In this document: positions 42,308-51,091 of the stretch, piece by piece
How the letters are laid out: each line of letters starts with the position of its first letter
How positions within the stretch are numbered: position 1 is the stretch's first letter
Assembly (NCBI RefSeq): GCF_030145815.1
Contig: NZ_JAIXHL010000005.1
Span: forward strand, 124,001-188,000
DNA length: 64,000 nucleotides
Reading direction: 5' to 3'
Origin: Sphingomonas sp.
GTDB taxonomy: Bacteria; Pseudomonadota; Alphaproteobacteria; Sphingomonadales; Sphingomonadaceae
Translations under genes and position numbers: made by a program
The notes under the pieces: generated by a model
Databases searched by the model: none
What the model was told of the DNA's origin: nothing
Seen by the model: only the letters and a program-made list of their open reading frames with translations

Positions 42308-44083
42308 ATGCGCCGCGGTCGCCTGTTCCAATCCAATTTTCTGGTCGTTGCCGCAGTCGCGCTGGCCTATTTCCTGTGCGCAGTCGGTGCGATCGCCTTC
42401 ACCCGGCTGAGCGGTCATGTCGCACTGTTGTGGCTCGCTACCGCGCTGCTGGTCGGGGCGCTGTTGACGCGCCCGGCGACCGAGCGTCCGCTGCACATTG
42501 CGAGTTGCTTTGCGGCGTCGGTCGCGGCCTCGCTTGCCGTGTCGCCCTATGCGCCGCTCGCACCCGTGTTCGGTGTGGCGAACATCGTCGAAGCGCTGGT
42601 CGCCTGGGCACTGCTGCGCGGACTCGGCGTCGATGCGCGCATGTTCCTCTCGTTGCGGGCTCTCGCCGTGTTCGTTGCGACGGCAGGCGTGGTCGCGCCG
42701 CTCGCCAGCGGGGTGATCCCGGCCATCACCCTGCCGCTCTATCAGGGGGCTGACCCGTGGGCGGTATGGCTGAGCTGGGCCATCGGCCACGGCCTCGGCG
42801 CGCTCATCGGCACCCCGATCGTCTTGCTCGCGCTGGCATGGCCCACCTATCGCGACCGGTTCATAGGCCCAGCCGCATTGCCCCGTTTTGTCGGCGTGGC
42901 ACTGCTGGTGAGCGGGGTGACCGGCCTGTGCTTCAGCCAGTCGCACCTGCCGCTGCTGTTCGTGCCAATCCTGCCGCTGATCGTTGCCACCATGGCGTTT
43001 CGCGTGGCCGGAGCGACGCTGGGCGTGTTCCTGATCGCGCTGATCGGGGCGGCCTTTACCGTCATGGGCATGGGACCGCTGGAGTTGATCGACGGCAGCG
43101 ACGCGTTCCAGCTGCAATTCTTCCAATTCTACCTCGCCGTACTGTTCCTGATCGCGGTCCCGTTCGCGACAATGATCGCGCAGAATCAGCGCCTCGCCGC
43201 GTCGGTGGCGCTGAGCGAGGCACGCTACCGGCTTATTTCCGAACATGTGTCCGACGTCGTCCTGACGCTCGACCCCAGGGGCGCGGTGCAGTTCGCCTCG
43301 CCGTCGATGCGGGAAGTGACCGGCCACGCCCCGGAATCGATCATTGGCAAAAGCCCGGCGGAGCTGGTCCATGAAGTCGATCGCGAGCGGGTACGCGAAG
43401 CCTATCGCCAGGTGATCGCCGAGCCCGAGCGGGTGCACCGGTTCGAATTTCGCGGCCATACCGCGACCGGCGGCATCCGCTGGTTCGAGACGACTGCCCG
43501 CGCCGTCCGCGACACCGACCAGGCGGTGCTGAGCGTCGTCACGGTTGTGCGCGAGGTCAGCCAGCGCAAGGCGCGCGAAGCCGATCTTCTGCGCCAGGCA
43601 AATACCGATCCGATGACCGGCGTGCTCAACCGCCGCGCATTCCAGGATCGGATTGACCAGTTTCGTGCCAACACGCCCGACCGGCCGGGCGCGCTCGCCT
43701 TGTTCGATCTCGACCATTTCAAGCGGGTCAATGACGGCCACGGCCATGACGCGGGCGACGCCGCGCTGCTGCACTTCGCCGATGTTCTGCGCGCGAGCGT
43801 GCGGGTCGAGGATGTGATCGGGCGCCTGGGCGGGGAGGAATTCGCGGTGCTGTTCCCCGGCCTGTCGACCGCCGCCGCGATGGCCGCGTGCGAGCGGGTG
43901 CGTCGCTCGCTGCAGGATGCGCGCATCCATGCCGGCGACACAACCTTCACGATTACGGTCAGCGCCGGGGTCGCGCCGATCCGCCCCGACCTGTCGTCGG
44001 ACGAAGTGTTCCGCATCGCCGACGCCGCGCTCTATCGCGCCAAGTCGCGCGGCCGCAACCGCAGCGAACTCGCGGCGGCCTGA
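42308..44083 (+). CDS. MASE1-PAS-GGDEF diguanylate cyclase
   Basis: The 591-aa membrane protein makes cyclic di-GMP. A MASE1-like sensor of about eight helices covers residues 10-295. A PAS domain (about 305-420) with LISEHVSDVVLTLDPRG and FRGHTATGGIRWFETT follows, then a GGDEF domain (about 430-585). The active site reads RLGGEEFAVLFPG, an intact GGEEF, and RVED five residues upstream is the inhibitory I-site. No EAL domain is present, so it should be a synthase with product inhibition. The signal is unknown. Confidence 0.94.
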   Translation: MRRGRLFQSNFLVVAAVALAYFLCAVGAIAFTRLSGHVALLWLATALLVGALLTRPATERPLHIASCFAASVAASLAVSPYAPLAPVFGVANIVEALVAWALLRGLGVDARMFLSLRALAVFVATAGVVAPLASGVIPAITLPLYQGADPWAVWLSWAIGHGLGALIGTPIVLLALAWPTYRDRFIGPAALPRFVGVALLVSGVTGLCFSQSHLPLLFVPILPLIVATMAFRVAGATLGVFLIALIGAAFTVMGMGPLELIDGSDAFQLQFFQFYLAVLFLIAVPFATMIAQNQRLAASVALSEARYRLISEHVSDVVLTLDPRGAVQFASPSMREVTGHAPESIIGKSPAELVHEVDRERVREAYRQVIAEPERVHRFEFRGHTATGGIRWFETTARAVRDTDQAVLSVVTVVREVSQRKAREADLLRQANTDPMTGVLNRRAFQDRIDQFRANTPDRPGALALFDLDHFKRVNDGHGHDAGDAALLHFADVLRASVRVEDVIGRLGGEEFAVLFPGLSTAAAMAACERVRRSLQDARIHAGDTTFTITVSAGVAPIRPDLSSDEVFRIADAALYRAKSRGRNRSELAAA

Positions 44084-44578
44084 TTACTCGGCGGCCTCCG
44101 CCGGGCTTTCACCGACGACATCCTCGGGCAAGGACCAGAGCAGATCGTGCTTGCCCAGCACGCGCCCGTCATGGCTCCGCACTTGCACCGGCGCGATCCG
44201 GCGATGGTCGCGCGCATCGACCAGCACCGGCGTCGCGGGCATGCCCGTCTCCCACCGCTCGCCCCATTGCCGCAGTGCAACCATGGTCGGGAGGAGCGCA
44301 AAACCCTTTTCGGTCAGGCGATATTCGACCTTGCGGCGATCGTCGTCGCAGGTCTGTCGCGCCAAAATACCATGATCGACCAGCCGCGCGAGCCGGTTGG
44401 CGAGAATGTTGCGCGCGATGCCGAGCTCCGACTGGAACTCCTCGAAATGATAGAGGCCGTTGAATGCGGCGCGCAATATCAGGAAGGACCAGCGCTCACC
44501 CATCGCCTCCAACGCCGCCGGCAGGCTGCAATTGGTGGCGAGCTGTCGCAGGGGTTCTCGCAGTCCAGTGTGACCCAT
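44084..44578 (-). CDS. HxlR-family transcriptional regulator
   Basis: The 164-aa product is a winged-helix regulator of the HxlR/MarR-like family. NCSLPAALEAMGERWSFLIL is the family opening with its conserved Cys; FQSELGIARNILANRLARLV is the recognition region; YRLTEKGFALLPTMVALRQW the wing and dimer helix. A C-terminal extension of about 45 residues is extra. The start at 44578 lacks a strong ribosome-binding site. It diverges from the CC_3452-like gene across a 145-base region with a TACCTA/TAGGTA inverted repeat. Confidence 0.9.
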   Translation of the reverse strand: MGHTGLREPLRQLATNCSLPAALEAMGERWSFLILRAAFNGLYHFEEFQSELGIARNILANRLARLVDHGILARQTCDDDRRKVEYRLTEKGFALLPTMVALRQWGERWETGMPATPVLVDARDHRRIAPVQVRSHDGRVLGKHDLLWSLPEDVVGESPAEAAE

Positions 44579-44662
44579 AACCGGCAAATCTACCCTAATT
44601 TCACCGCCGCACAACGCGATAAGTTCCTTGCGGTGCAGCAACAGTTTTTCATTGCAACTGAA

Positions 44663-44680
44663 TACCTATCGGAGTAGGTA
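44663..44680. promoter_or_regulatory. Inverted repeat between HxlR regulator and secreted-protein gene
   Basis: TACCTATCGGAGTAGGTA is a perfect 6-bp inverted repeat with a 6-base centre in the divergent promoter region. It is a candidate HxlR operator (inference). Confidence 0.45.
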
Positions 44681-44723
44681 GCGATTCGCAACCTTTGTTG
44701 CAGTGCACCCCAGGGAGAGTATC

Positions 44724-45026
44724 ATGATCCGCTTCGCCCCGATCGCCGCTGTCGCGCTCTGCCTCAGCGCCGCGACCCCCGCTCTGGCCCAGTCGGGCCA
44801 CTACACCGCCACTCCGGCGGAGGCGCCGAAGAAGGCCAGCTTCATCACCCAGACGACTGTCTGGAAGTGCAAGGACGGCACCTGCGCTGCGCCCAAGTCG
44901 ACGATGAGCGACAAGGTGATGTGCGAGCGGGTCGTGCAGCGCGTCGGCGCTCTCAGCACCTTCTCGGTCGGTGGTACCGCATTTGACGCAGAGGCGCTCG
45001 CCGCCTGTAACGCGCGCGCCAAGTAA
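44724..45026 (+). CDS. CC_3452-like small secreted protein
   Basis: The 100-aa precursor has a signal peptide (1-22, ATPALAQ). The mature part has four cysteines, in WKCKDGTCAAPKST, KVMCERVV and LAACNARAK, and resembles the CC_3452 family of small secreted proteins seen in Caulobacter and sphingomonads. Its function is unknown. CAGGGAGAGTATC precedes the ATG. It is divergent from the HxlR gene and ends at a terminator. Confidence 0.78.
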   Translation: MIRFAPIAAVALCLSAATPALAQSGHYTATPAEAPKKASFITQTTVWKCKDGTCAAPKSTMSDKVMCERVVQRVGALSTFSVGGTAFDAEALAACNARAK

Positions 45027-45058
45027 GCCACACAGCCGTCACTTCAACGCAACACCAA

Positions 45059-45090
45059 ACGGGCATCGGCCAGCGCCGGTGCCCGTTTTG
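45059..45090 (+). terminator. Hairpin terminator after the CC_3452-like gene
   Basis: ACGGGCATCGGC and GCCGGTGCCCGT pair with one mismatch around CAGC and are followed by TTTTGCG. Confidence 0.75.
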
Positions 45091-45137
45091 CGTGAAACCT
45101 GTTGCAAAGCAGCAGCATCACCCCCCACATTCGGCGG

Positions 45138-47225
45138 GTGCTGCGTCAATATGAACTTGTCGACCGGGTCCTGTCCTACGACCCCGAAGCCAATGAGGCG
45201 CTCCTCAATCGCGCCTATGTATTTTCGATGCACGCGCATGGCAGTCAGAAGCGCGCCAATGGCGACCCCTATTTCAGCCACCCGATCGAGGTGGCGGGCA
45301 TCCTGACCGACCTGCACCTCGACGACGAAACGATCGCGACCGCGATCCTGCACGACACGATCGAGGATACGGTCGCCACACCCGAAGAGATCCTCGCCAA
45401 ATTCGGGCCGAGCGTCGCGCGGCTGGTCGATGGCGTGACCAAGCTGTCCAAGATCGAAGCGCAGACCGAGAGCGAGCGCGCAGCGGAGAACCTCCGCAAA
45501 TTCCTGCTCGCCATGTCCGACGACATCCGCGTGCTGCTGGTCAAACTCGCCGACCGGCTGCACAATATGCGCACGCTGCACCATATTCCGAAGCCGGAAA
45601 AGCGGCGGCGGATCGCGCGCGAGACGATGGACATCTATGCGCCGCTGGCCGAGCGGATCGGCATGTACGAGTTCATGAAGGAGATGCAGACGCTCGCCTT
45701 CCAGCAGCTCGAACCGGAAGCGCATGAATCGATCACCAAGCGGCTCGCGGCGCTGACCGTCGAGGGTGAGGACCGCATCGCCAAGATCGGATCGGGCCTC
45801 AAATTGCTGCTGTCGCGCGGCGGGGTCGAGGCGGAGATTTCGGGGCGCGAGAAACACCCCTATTCGATCTGGAAAAAGATGTCGGAGCGGCATGTCAGCT
45901 TCGAGCAGCTGTCCGACATCATGGCGTTCCGCGCGATCGTCGGCACCGAAGAAGAATGCTATCGCGCGCTCGGCATCATCCACCGGCGCTGGCCGATGGT
46001 GCCGGGGCGGTTCAAGGATTATATCTCGACGCCCAAGCGCAACGGCTATCGCTCGCTGCACACCAGCATCATCCATGCCGGCGACACCCGCGTCGAAATC
46101 CAGATCCGCACGCACGAAATGCACAGCCAGGCCGAACACGGCCTCGCCGCGCACTGGTCCTACAAACAGAATGCGGTGCGCCCCGACACCCAAGTCAGCT
46201 GGATCCGCGACCTGGTCGACATCCTCGAACAGGCCGAAAGCCCCGAGGAGCTGCTCGAACACACCAAGATGGCGATGTATCAGGATCGCATCTTCGCCTT
46301 CACGCCCAAGGGTGAGCTGATCCAGCTGCCCAAGGGCGCAACCCCGATCGACTTCGCCTATGCGGTGCATACCGTTCTGGGCGATCAGGCGGTGGGCGCG
46401 AAGATCAATGGCCGCGTCGTCCCGCTGCGCACCGAAATCGCGCAGGGCGATCAGGTCGCAATCCTGCGCTCCAAGGCGCAGCGGCCGCAGGACAATTGGC
46501 TGAACTTTGCGATCACGGGCAAGGCACGTGCCGCGATCCGCCGCCATTTGCGCCACAAGGAACGCGACGAGACGATCGCGCTCGGGCGCAAGCTCTATGA
46601 CGAGATCGTCGGCCGCCTACCGGTCCCGATCGGCGAGGAAGCTTTGGGCGCGGCGCTGACCCGGCTCAAGCTGGAGGACGCCGATGCGCTGATGGAGGCG
46701 ATTGCGCGGCAAAAGGTCACCGATGCGCAGGTGATGGAAGCGCTGATGCCCGGATCGACCGAGGATGAGGCCGCGCTGATGCCCGTCCAGCGCGTGCCGA
46801 TCTCGATCAAAGGCCTCACCCCCGGCGTCGCCTTCACCCTCGCCGCCTGCTGCCACCCGGTCCCCGGCGACCGCATCGTCGGCGTGCGCCACCCCGACGC
46901 GCCGATCGAGATTCACCAGATCAGTTGCGCCAAACTCGACGCGGTCGAGGATCAGGACTGGGTCGATATCGGCTGGGGCGACAAGGCCGAGGGCGGGACG
47001 GCGCGCATTGCCGTCACGCTGAAGAACGAACCCGGCGCGCTCGGCGCGGTCGCGACGCTGCTGGGTCAGCACAAGGCGAACATCCTCAACATCCGCTTCG
47101 ACACGCGCGACACGACCTTCCACACCAACATGATCGACGTCGAAGTGCGCGACGCCGCGCATCTGATGAAGCTGATCGCGGCGCTGCGTGCGGCGGACGC
47201 GGTGAGTTCGGCGGAGCGGGTTTAG
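45138..47225 (+). CDS. spoT: Bifunctional (p)ppGpp synthetase/hydrolase
   Basis: This Rel/SpoT enzyme makes and degrades (p)ppGpp in the stringent response. The 695-aa protein has an HD hydrolase domain (about 20-170; GSQKRANGDPYFSHP, ILHDTIEDTVAT), a synthetase domain (about 220-340; FKDYISTPKRNGYRSLHTSI), a TGS domain (about 380-450), a helical/zinc-finger region (FTLAACCHPVPGD) and a C-terminal ACT domain. Both active sites look intact. The GTG at 45138 gives LRQYELVDRVL, the usual opening; a TTG at 45102 is possible. As the only such gene seen, it may be the sole long Rel enzyme. Confidence 0.95.
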   Translation: MLRQYELVDRVLSYDPEANEALLNRAYVFSMHAHGSQKRANGDPYFSHPIEVAGILTDLHLDDETIATAILHDTIEDTVATPEEILAKFGPSVARLVDGVTKLSKIEAQTESERAAENLRKFLLAMSDDIRVLLVKLADRLHNMRTLHHIPKPEKRRRIARETMDIYAPLAERIGMYEFMKEMQTLAFQQLEPEAHESITKRLAALTVEGEDRIAKIGSGLKLLLSRGGVEAEISGREKHPYSIWKKMSERHVSFEQLSDIMAFRAIVGTEEECYRALGIIHRRWPMVPGRFKDYISTPKRNGYRSLHTSIIHAGDTRVEIQIRTHEMHSQAEHGLAAHWSYKQNAVRPDTQVSWIRDLVDILEQAESPEELLEHTKMAMYQDRIFAFTPKGELIQLPKGATPIDFAYAVHTVLGDQAVGAKINGRVVPLRTEIAQGDQVAILRSKAQRPQDNWLNFAITGKARAAIRRHLRHKERDETIALGRKLYDEIVGRLPVPIGEEALGAALTRLKLEDADALMEAIARQKVTDAQVMEALMPGSTEDEAALMPVQRVPISIKGLTPGVAFTLAACCHPVPGDRIVGVRHPDAPIEIHQISCAKLDAVEDQDWVDIGWGDKAEGGTARIAVTLKNEPGALGAVATLLGQHKANILNIRFDTRDTTFHTNMIDVEVRDAAHLMKLIAALRAADAVSSAERV

Positions 47226-47284
47226 GGGCGCGGAAGATCGGCCTCGTTGTCGAAGGCGTTAGCGTAAGAGGGGGTTATCATCGA

Positions 47285-47707
47285 ATGGCGAACCACATGG
47301 CGTTCCGCTTTGATTGGCACGATGTCCTGGACGCCATTATCTCCAATGTGCAGGGCTTAAACGCGGACATTATGGACGACGGTTCTGCTCGGTGGGAGGC
47401 CGTGGCCATCTGCCTCGACCGCAGAGCGATCATGGTGACGGTGGAGCCAGACACAGACCAGATCATCCTGTCGCTCACAGATCTGCCTTCAGGCGATGGA
47501 TGGGCGCCGATTTCCTCCTTTGATTTCGCCGTTTCCAAGCCATTGGGTTGGTCTTGGCTTGGCATCAATTCCCAAGGTTACAAGGACAGCTTTACGATCG
47601 CGTTGGGTGACGTAGTTCCGGATGCACTGCAGCCGCGGTTCATGTTCATCGCCGCGGCCTCGTCACTGACTGGCCTCGACCTCATACCTCACCGCGCAAT
47701 CGGCTGA
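47285..47707 (+). CDS. DUF6334-like small protein (tentative)
   Basis: The 140-aa soluble protein starts MANHMAFRFDWHDVLDAIIS. The middle VAICLDRRAIMVTVEPDTDQ and the GWAPISSFDFAVSKPLGWSW segment resemble small DUF6334-type proteins, some of which behave as immunity proteins; this placement is from memory and unsure. Codon use is richer in A/T than in the flanking spoT gene. AGAGGGGG lies about ten bases upstream of the ATG. It sits alone between spoT and a terminator. Confidence 0.65.
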   Translation: MANHMAFRFDWHDVLDAIISNVQGLNADIMDDGSARWEAVAICLDRRAIMVTVEPDTDQIILSLTDLPSGDGWAPISSFDFAVSKPLGWSWLGINSQGYKDSFTIALGDVVPDALQPRFMFIAAASSLTGLDLIPHRAIG

Positions 47708-47728
47708 CCGCTCCCCGGCCAAGAAAAC

Positions 47729-47758
47729 GCCCGCCCCGGGGGCTGATCCGGGGCGGGC
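47729..47758 (-). terminator. Terminator of the DUF6607/TonB receptor operon
   Basis: GCCCGCCCCGG and CCGGGGCGGGC form a perfect 11-bp stem; on the reverse strand it is followed by GTTTTCTT. It lies between convergent genes. Confidence 0.85.
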
Positions 47759-47794
47759 AGGAACCGGCACGTTCGCGCGGGCCGGAGGGTCGGG

Positions 47795-48778
47795 TCAGTT
47801 GGCGGCGCGGGTTGCCTGATCCATCAGCGCCTTGGCGGTCTTGATCGCGTCGGCCTCCTTGGTCTTGCCGCTCTGCACGTCGCCCGCGATCTCCAGCAGG
47901 CGGCTGGCGATCACCGTGCCGGATTCCGCCGCCTCGGTGATGCGGATGCCATTCTTGGCGGCGGCGATGCGGTCCCATTCGGCGCGCACTGCGGCCCAAT
48001 AGCCCTTGGTCGCGGCCCAATACTCGTCCGCCGCCTTGACGCTGTAGCCGTCGAACTTGGTGTAGGTGTTGAGCACATATTCCTGCACCACCGGCTCTAG
48101 CTTGCCGTCGAACTGGCCCATCTTGGTATTGTCCTGCCAATGGACCCAGCCGCCGGGGAAGCTCTGGTGGCGGTTGATGCCGAGATAGCGGTCATAGACC
48201 GGGCCGCGCACCGCATCGCGGCGGGCGAGCGGGCGCCAGGTCCAGTTGGAGCGCCAGCGCCGCACCCCCGCTTCGGTCGTCCACTGCCCCCAGCCGCCAT
48301 AGCGCGGGCTGTCATCGACCTGATACACCGTCTGCGACCAGCGGCCCGCACGCATGCGTTCGGGCACTTCCTCCCAGGTCCAGCTGTCGGGGCCGGAATA
48401 GACCAGCACCTTTTCGGGCTCATACTCCCAGTCCTGCCGCCAATGCTTGATGACATGGTCCTTGCCCTCATGGCTCACGACCAGCAGGTGCTGGAGCCGG
48501 ATCACGCGGCCGGTGTCCTCGATCACGCGCACCGATTCATGCCCACCCGAAATCTTCGCCTCGATCGGCACATAGCTTTCGCGCCAGGGGGTCGATTCGC
48601 GCATGTCGAAGCGAACCTTGTAGTTGCCCGCCATCGCCAGAATGTCGCGGCGATCGGCTTCGAACGATGCCTTCTCCTCGTCGGGCGTGCGCACCCGCAC
48701 GGGGCCATCGGCCAGTGCCGGGGCGGCGGTTGCGGTCAGGAGCGCGGCGGCGATGCTCAATCGAATCCAGTGTTTCAT
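47795..48778 (-). CDS. DUF6607-like secreted protein
   Basis: The 327-aa precursor has a signal peptide (1-23, APALADG). The mature protein is Trp-rich (HWRQDWEYEPEKVLVYSG, GGWGQWTTEAG, RRWRSNWTWRPLARRD) and matches DUF6607, a family often encoded beside TonB-dependent haem receptors. It follows the receptor gene by 24 bases on the same strand, so an operon is likely. It may bind or process the ligand in the periplasm, but this is inference. ATG is preceded by GAGGGTAAG. Confidence 0.85.
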   Translation of the reverse strand: MKHWIRLSIAAALLTATAAPALADGPVRVRTPDEEKASFEADRRDILAMAGNYKVRFDMRESTPWRESYVPIEAKISGGHESVRVIEDTGRVIRLQHLLVVSHEGKDHVIKHWRQDWEYEPEKVLVYSGPDSWTWEEVPERMRAGRWSQTVYQVDDSPRYGGWGQWTTEAGVRRWRSNWTWRPLARRDAVRGPVYDRYLGINRHQSFPGGWVHWQDNTKMGQFDGKLEPVVQEYVLNTYTKFDGYSVKAADEYWAATKGYWAAVRAEWDRIAAAKNGIRITEAAESGTVIASRLLEIAGDVQSGKTKEADAIKTAKALMDQATRAAN

Positions 48779-48802
48779 CTTACCCTCCGTTGATGTCGTT
48801 GT

Positions 48803-50959
48803 TCAGAAGCGGAAGCTCACCGACACGCTGCCGTTGCGGCCCGGCTGGGTGTAGGCGTCCTTGATGGTGGAAGTCGGCGAGAGGCCGCGCACATCGCTCC
48901 ACCAGGCATAGGTTTCGTCGGTCAGGTTGAAGACGCCGCCGCGCAGCGTGATGCTCTCGGTGACCTTCGCGAATGCCGTCAGGTCGAGCGTGGTGAACGC
49001 GGGCGGGGTGTAGCCGCCGCCCGCTCGGTCGGTTTCCTTCTTCGCGCTGTGCGTGGCGATGAGCTGTCCACCGAAGCGTCCGCCCGGATCGCGCCAGCCC
49101 GCGCCGATCACGACCTTGAGCGGATCGACGGTCAGCAAGGGCGAGCGGGTGCCGCTCGGCGCGATCTCGTCGCCGGTTGCGTAGGCGATCGACAGCCGCC
49201 CGGTGAAGCCGGTGTCGCTCCACGCCTCGAACTTCGCCTCGATCCCTTCGACCTCGGCCTTGTCGATGTTGATGAACTGATAGATTGCCGGATCGGCGGG
49301 GGTGAAGCTGCCGCCCACCACTTCCTGCGAAATGAAGTCGTCATAATCGGCGTGGAAGGCAGTGACGTCGAGCCGGACATTGTCGCCCAGGAAGCGCACG
49401 CCCGCCTCGAAACTCGCGCTGGTTTCGGGGCGCAGGTCGGGGCTAGGCGCGGCGATATAGCCGAAGGCAAGGTTGCCGAAGAAGGCGTTGACCTGGCTCG
49501 GTTCGGGCGCCTTGAACCCCTGCGCATAGTTGGCGAACAGCCGGACGCGGTTGCCGAGCTTCACGACCGCGCCGAGCTTGGGCGAAACGCGCGATCCCGA
49601 CTGGGCGACCGCAGTGATGCCGGGGAAGGTCTGGCTCATGTCCGGCGACAGCTCGAAATGGTCGAAGCGCAGCGCCGGATGGAACGTCACCGGGCCGAGC
49701 GTCACCTCACCCGCCGCGAACAGGCCGACCAATGTGTAATCGGTGTCGGGGAAAGCGCGGGTCGGAAAGGTCTCGCCTGCGGGCGGCACGGTGCCGTCGC
49801 GCAGCCCCTGTTGCTCGGTCTGGCTGATATCGCCGCCGACGATCAGCCGCAGGGGCAGCTCGGCCGACCCGAAGTTGAACCTCGCCTCGCCGGCCGTGCC
49901 ATAGACGCGGTTCTTGAAGATGTTGAGCCGGGTGCGGTCGACCGCCGGGTTGCGGTCCTCGAAAGTGAACTGGCTGTCCTCCGAATCCTGCAGATACACT
50001 GCGAGGCGCGCAGACTCGACCAGCCCCTCCCCGGTCAGCGTCCAGTCGAGCGCAGTGCGCCAGCGGTGGCCGGTGTCGGTCGCGTCGAGGTTGACCACGG
50101 TCGCGCTGTGTCCGGTTAGCACATCGGTGAAGAGGTGCGTGTCGAGATACTCGCCGGTCAGGCGGATGCGGTGCCCGCCGCGCTCCCAGACCAGCCGCCC
50201 CAGTGCCGCATTTGAGCGGCCATCCTGCGGATTGGCCTGCGTCCGTGTCGCACCGGTACCCCCGACCAACCCCTGATTCTCATATTCGTGGAAGTCGCGA
50301 CGGGTATAGGCCGCCATCGTCGACCAGTCGCCCGACCGGCCCGCGACGATCGCGGTCTCGCTGAACTCGTCATCGGCCGAGGAATAGGCGGCGCGCAACA
50401 GGCCGCCGACATTCTGGCCCTCGCGCAGCAGATCTTTGGGATCGCTGGTGATGAAGCTGACCGCACCGGCGAGACCGTCGCTACCATACAGCGCCGAGGA
50501 TGCACCGCGCAGAATCTCGACCGACTTGATCAGGCCCAGATCGACATAGTCGCCGCGACCCACACCCTGCGCGCCGAAGCTGAACCCGTCGGGCACGCGA
50601 ACGCCATCGACCTGAATCAGCACGCGGTTGCCGCCAAGTCCGCGGATGGTGAAGCCTTCATTGCCCGCGCGGCCGGTCGTGCCGAGCGCCGCACCGAAAC
50701 GTGTCGGCTGGCGCGTGACGCTGACACCCGGCTCGAACCGCACCAGTTCCTTGATGTCGGTGACCAGGTCGTCGGCGATCTGTTCTTCGTCGATCACGCT
50801 GACGGTGGCCGGCGCATCCTGCGTCGCGATCGGCGTGCGGGTGGCGGTGATGGTCACTATATCCTTCGGATCGGCATCCGCATCGCTGGCCCAGGCGGGC
50901 GTTGCGAGCAGCGCGGCGAGCGCGACTCCAGAACCAAGAACGATACGCTGCGACTTCAT
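48803..50959 (-). CDS. TonB-dependent haem/haemoglobin-type receptor
   Basis: The 718-aa outer-membrane receptor has a signal peptide (to about 24), a TonB box-like DIVTITATRTP, a plug domain (GRAGNEGFTIRGLGGNRVLI and VDGVRVPDGFSF) and a 22-strand barrel ending in SVSVSFRF. It belongs to the TonB haemoglobin/transferrin/lactoferrin receptor family. Late conserved blocks are FANYAQGFKAPEPSQVNAFF and NLTDETYAWWSDV. A Fur-like box lies just upstream, which suits iron-regulated haem or haemoglobin uptake. The next gene, DUF6607-like, is the expected partner. Confidence 0.93.
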   Translation of the reverse strand: MKSQRIVLGSGVALAALLATPAWASDADADPKDIVTITATRTPIATQDAPATVSVIDEEQIADDLVTDIKELVRFEPGVSVTRQPTRFGAALGTTGRAGNEGFTIRGLGGNRVLIQVDGVRVPDGFSFGAQGVGRGDYVDLGLIKSVEILRGASSALYGSDGLAGAVSFITSDPKDLLREGQNVGGLLRAAYSSADDEFSETAIVAGRSGDWSTMAAYTRRDFHEYENQGLVGGTGATRTQANPQDGRSNAALGRLVWERGGHRIRLTGEYLDTHLFTDVLTGHSATVVNLDATDTGHRWRTALDWTLTGEGLVESARLAVYLQDSEDSQFTFEDRNPAVDRTRLNIFKNRVYGTAGEARFNFGSAELPLRLIVGGDISQTEQQGLRDGTVPPAGETFPTRAFPDTDYTLVGLFAAGEVTLGPVTFHPALRFDHFELSPDMSQTFPGITAVAQSGSRVSPKLGAVVKLGNRVRLFANYAQGFKAPEPSQVNAFFGNLAFGYIAAPSPDLRPETSASFEAGVRFLGDNVRLDVTAFHADYDDFISQEVVGGSFTPADPAIYQFINIDKAEVEGIEAKFEAWSDTGFTGRLSIAYATGDEIAPSGTRSPLLTVDPLKVVIGAGWRDPGGRFGGQLIATHSAKKETDRAGGGYTPPAFTTLDLTAFAKVTESITLRGGVFNLTDETYAWWSDVRGLSPTSTIKDAYTQPGRNGSVSVSFRF

Positions 50960-50979
50960 ACCAAACCCCTTTTACATGC

Positions 50980-51002
50980 GAATGCGAGTGATTCTCATTT
51001 GC
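50980..51002. promoter_or_regulatory. Fur-like box upstream of the TonB receptor
   Basis: ATGCGAGTGATTCTCATTTG is a near-palindrome (GCAAATGAGAATCA/CTCGCATTCGC) close to the Fur consensus GATAATGATAATCATTATC, with A/T-rich half-sites. It sits about 20-45 bases before the receptor start, overlapping the expected promoter. Confidence 0.65.
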
Positions 51003-51091
51003 GAGTCGGTTAGGCGGCGTCGTTTCGGGTGTCAACCGCGTCGGCATAAATCGCGCATGACGAGGGCCGCGCGGCGCGCTAAGACCGCGGC

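Noticed and set aside
42281..43930. 549-codon reverse open frame opposite the diguanylate cyclase
   Set aside because: Arg/Gln/His-rich shadow of the GGDEF gene.
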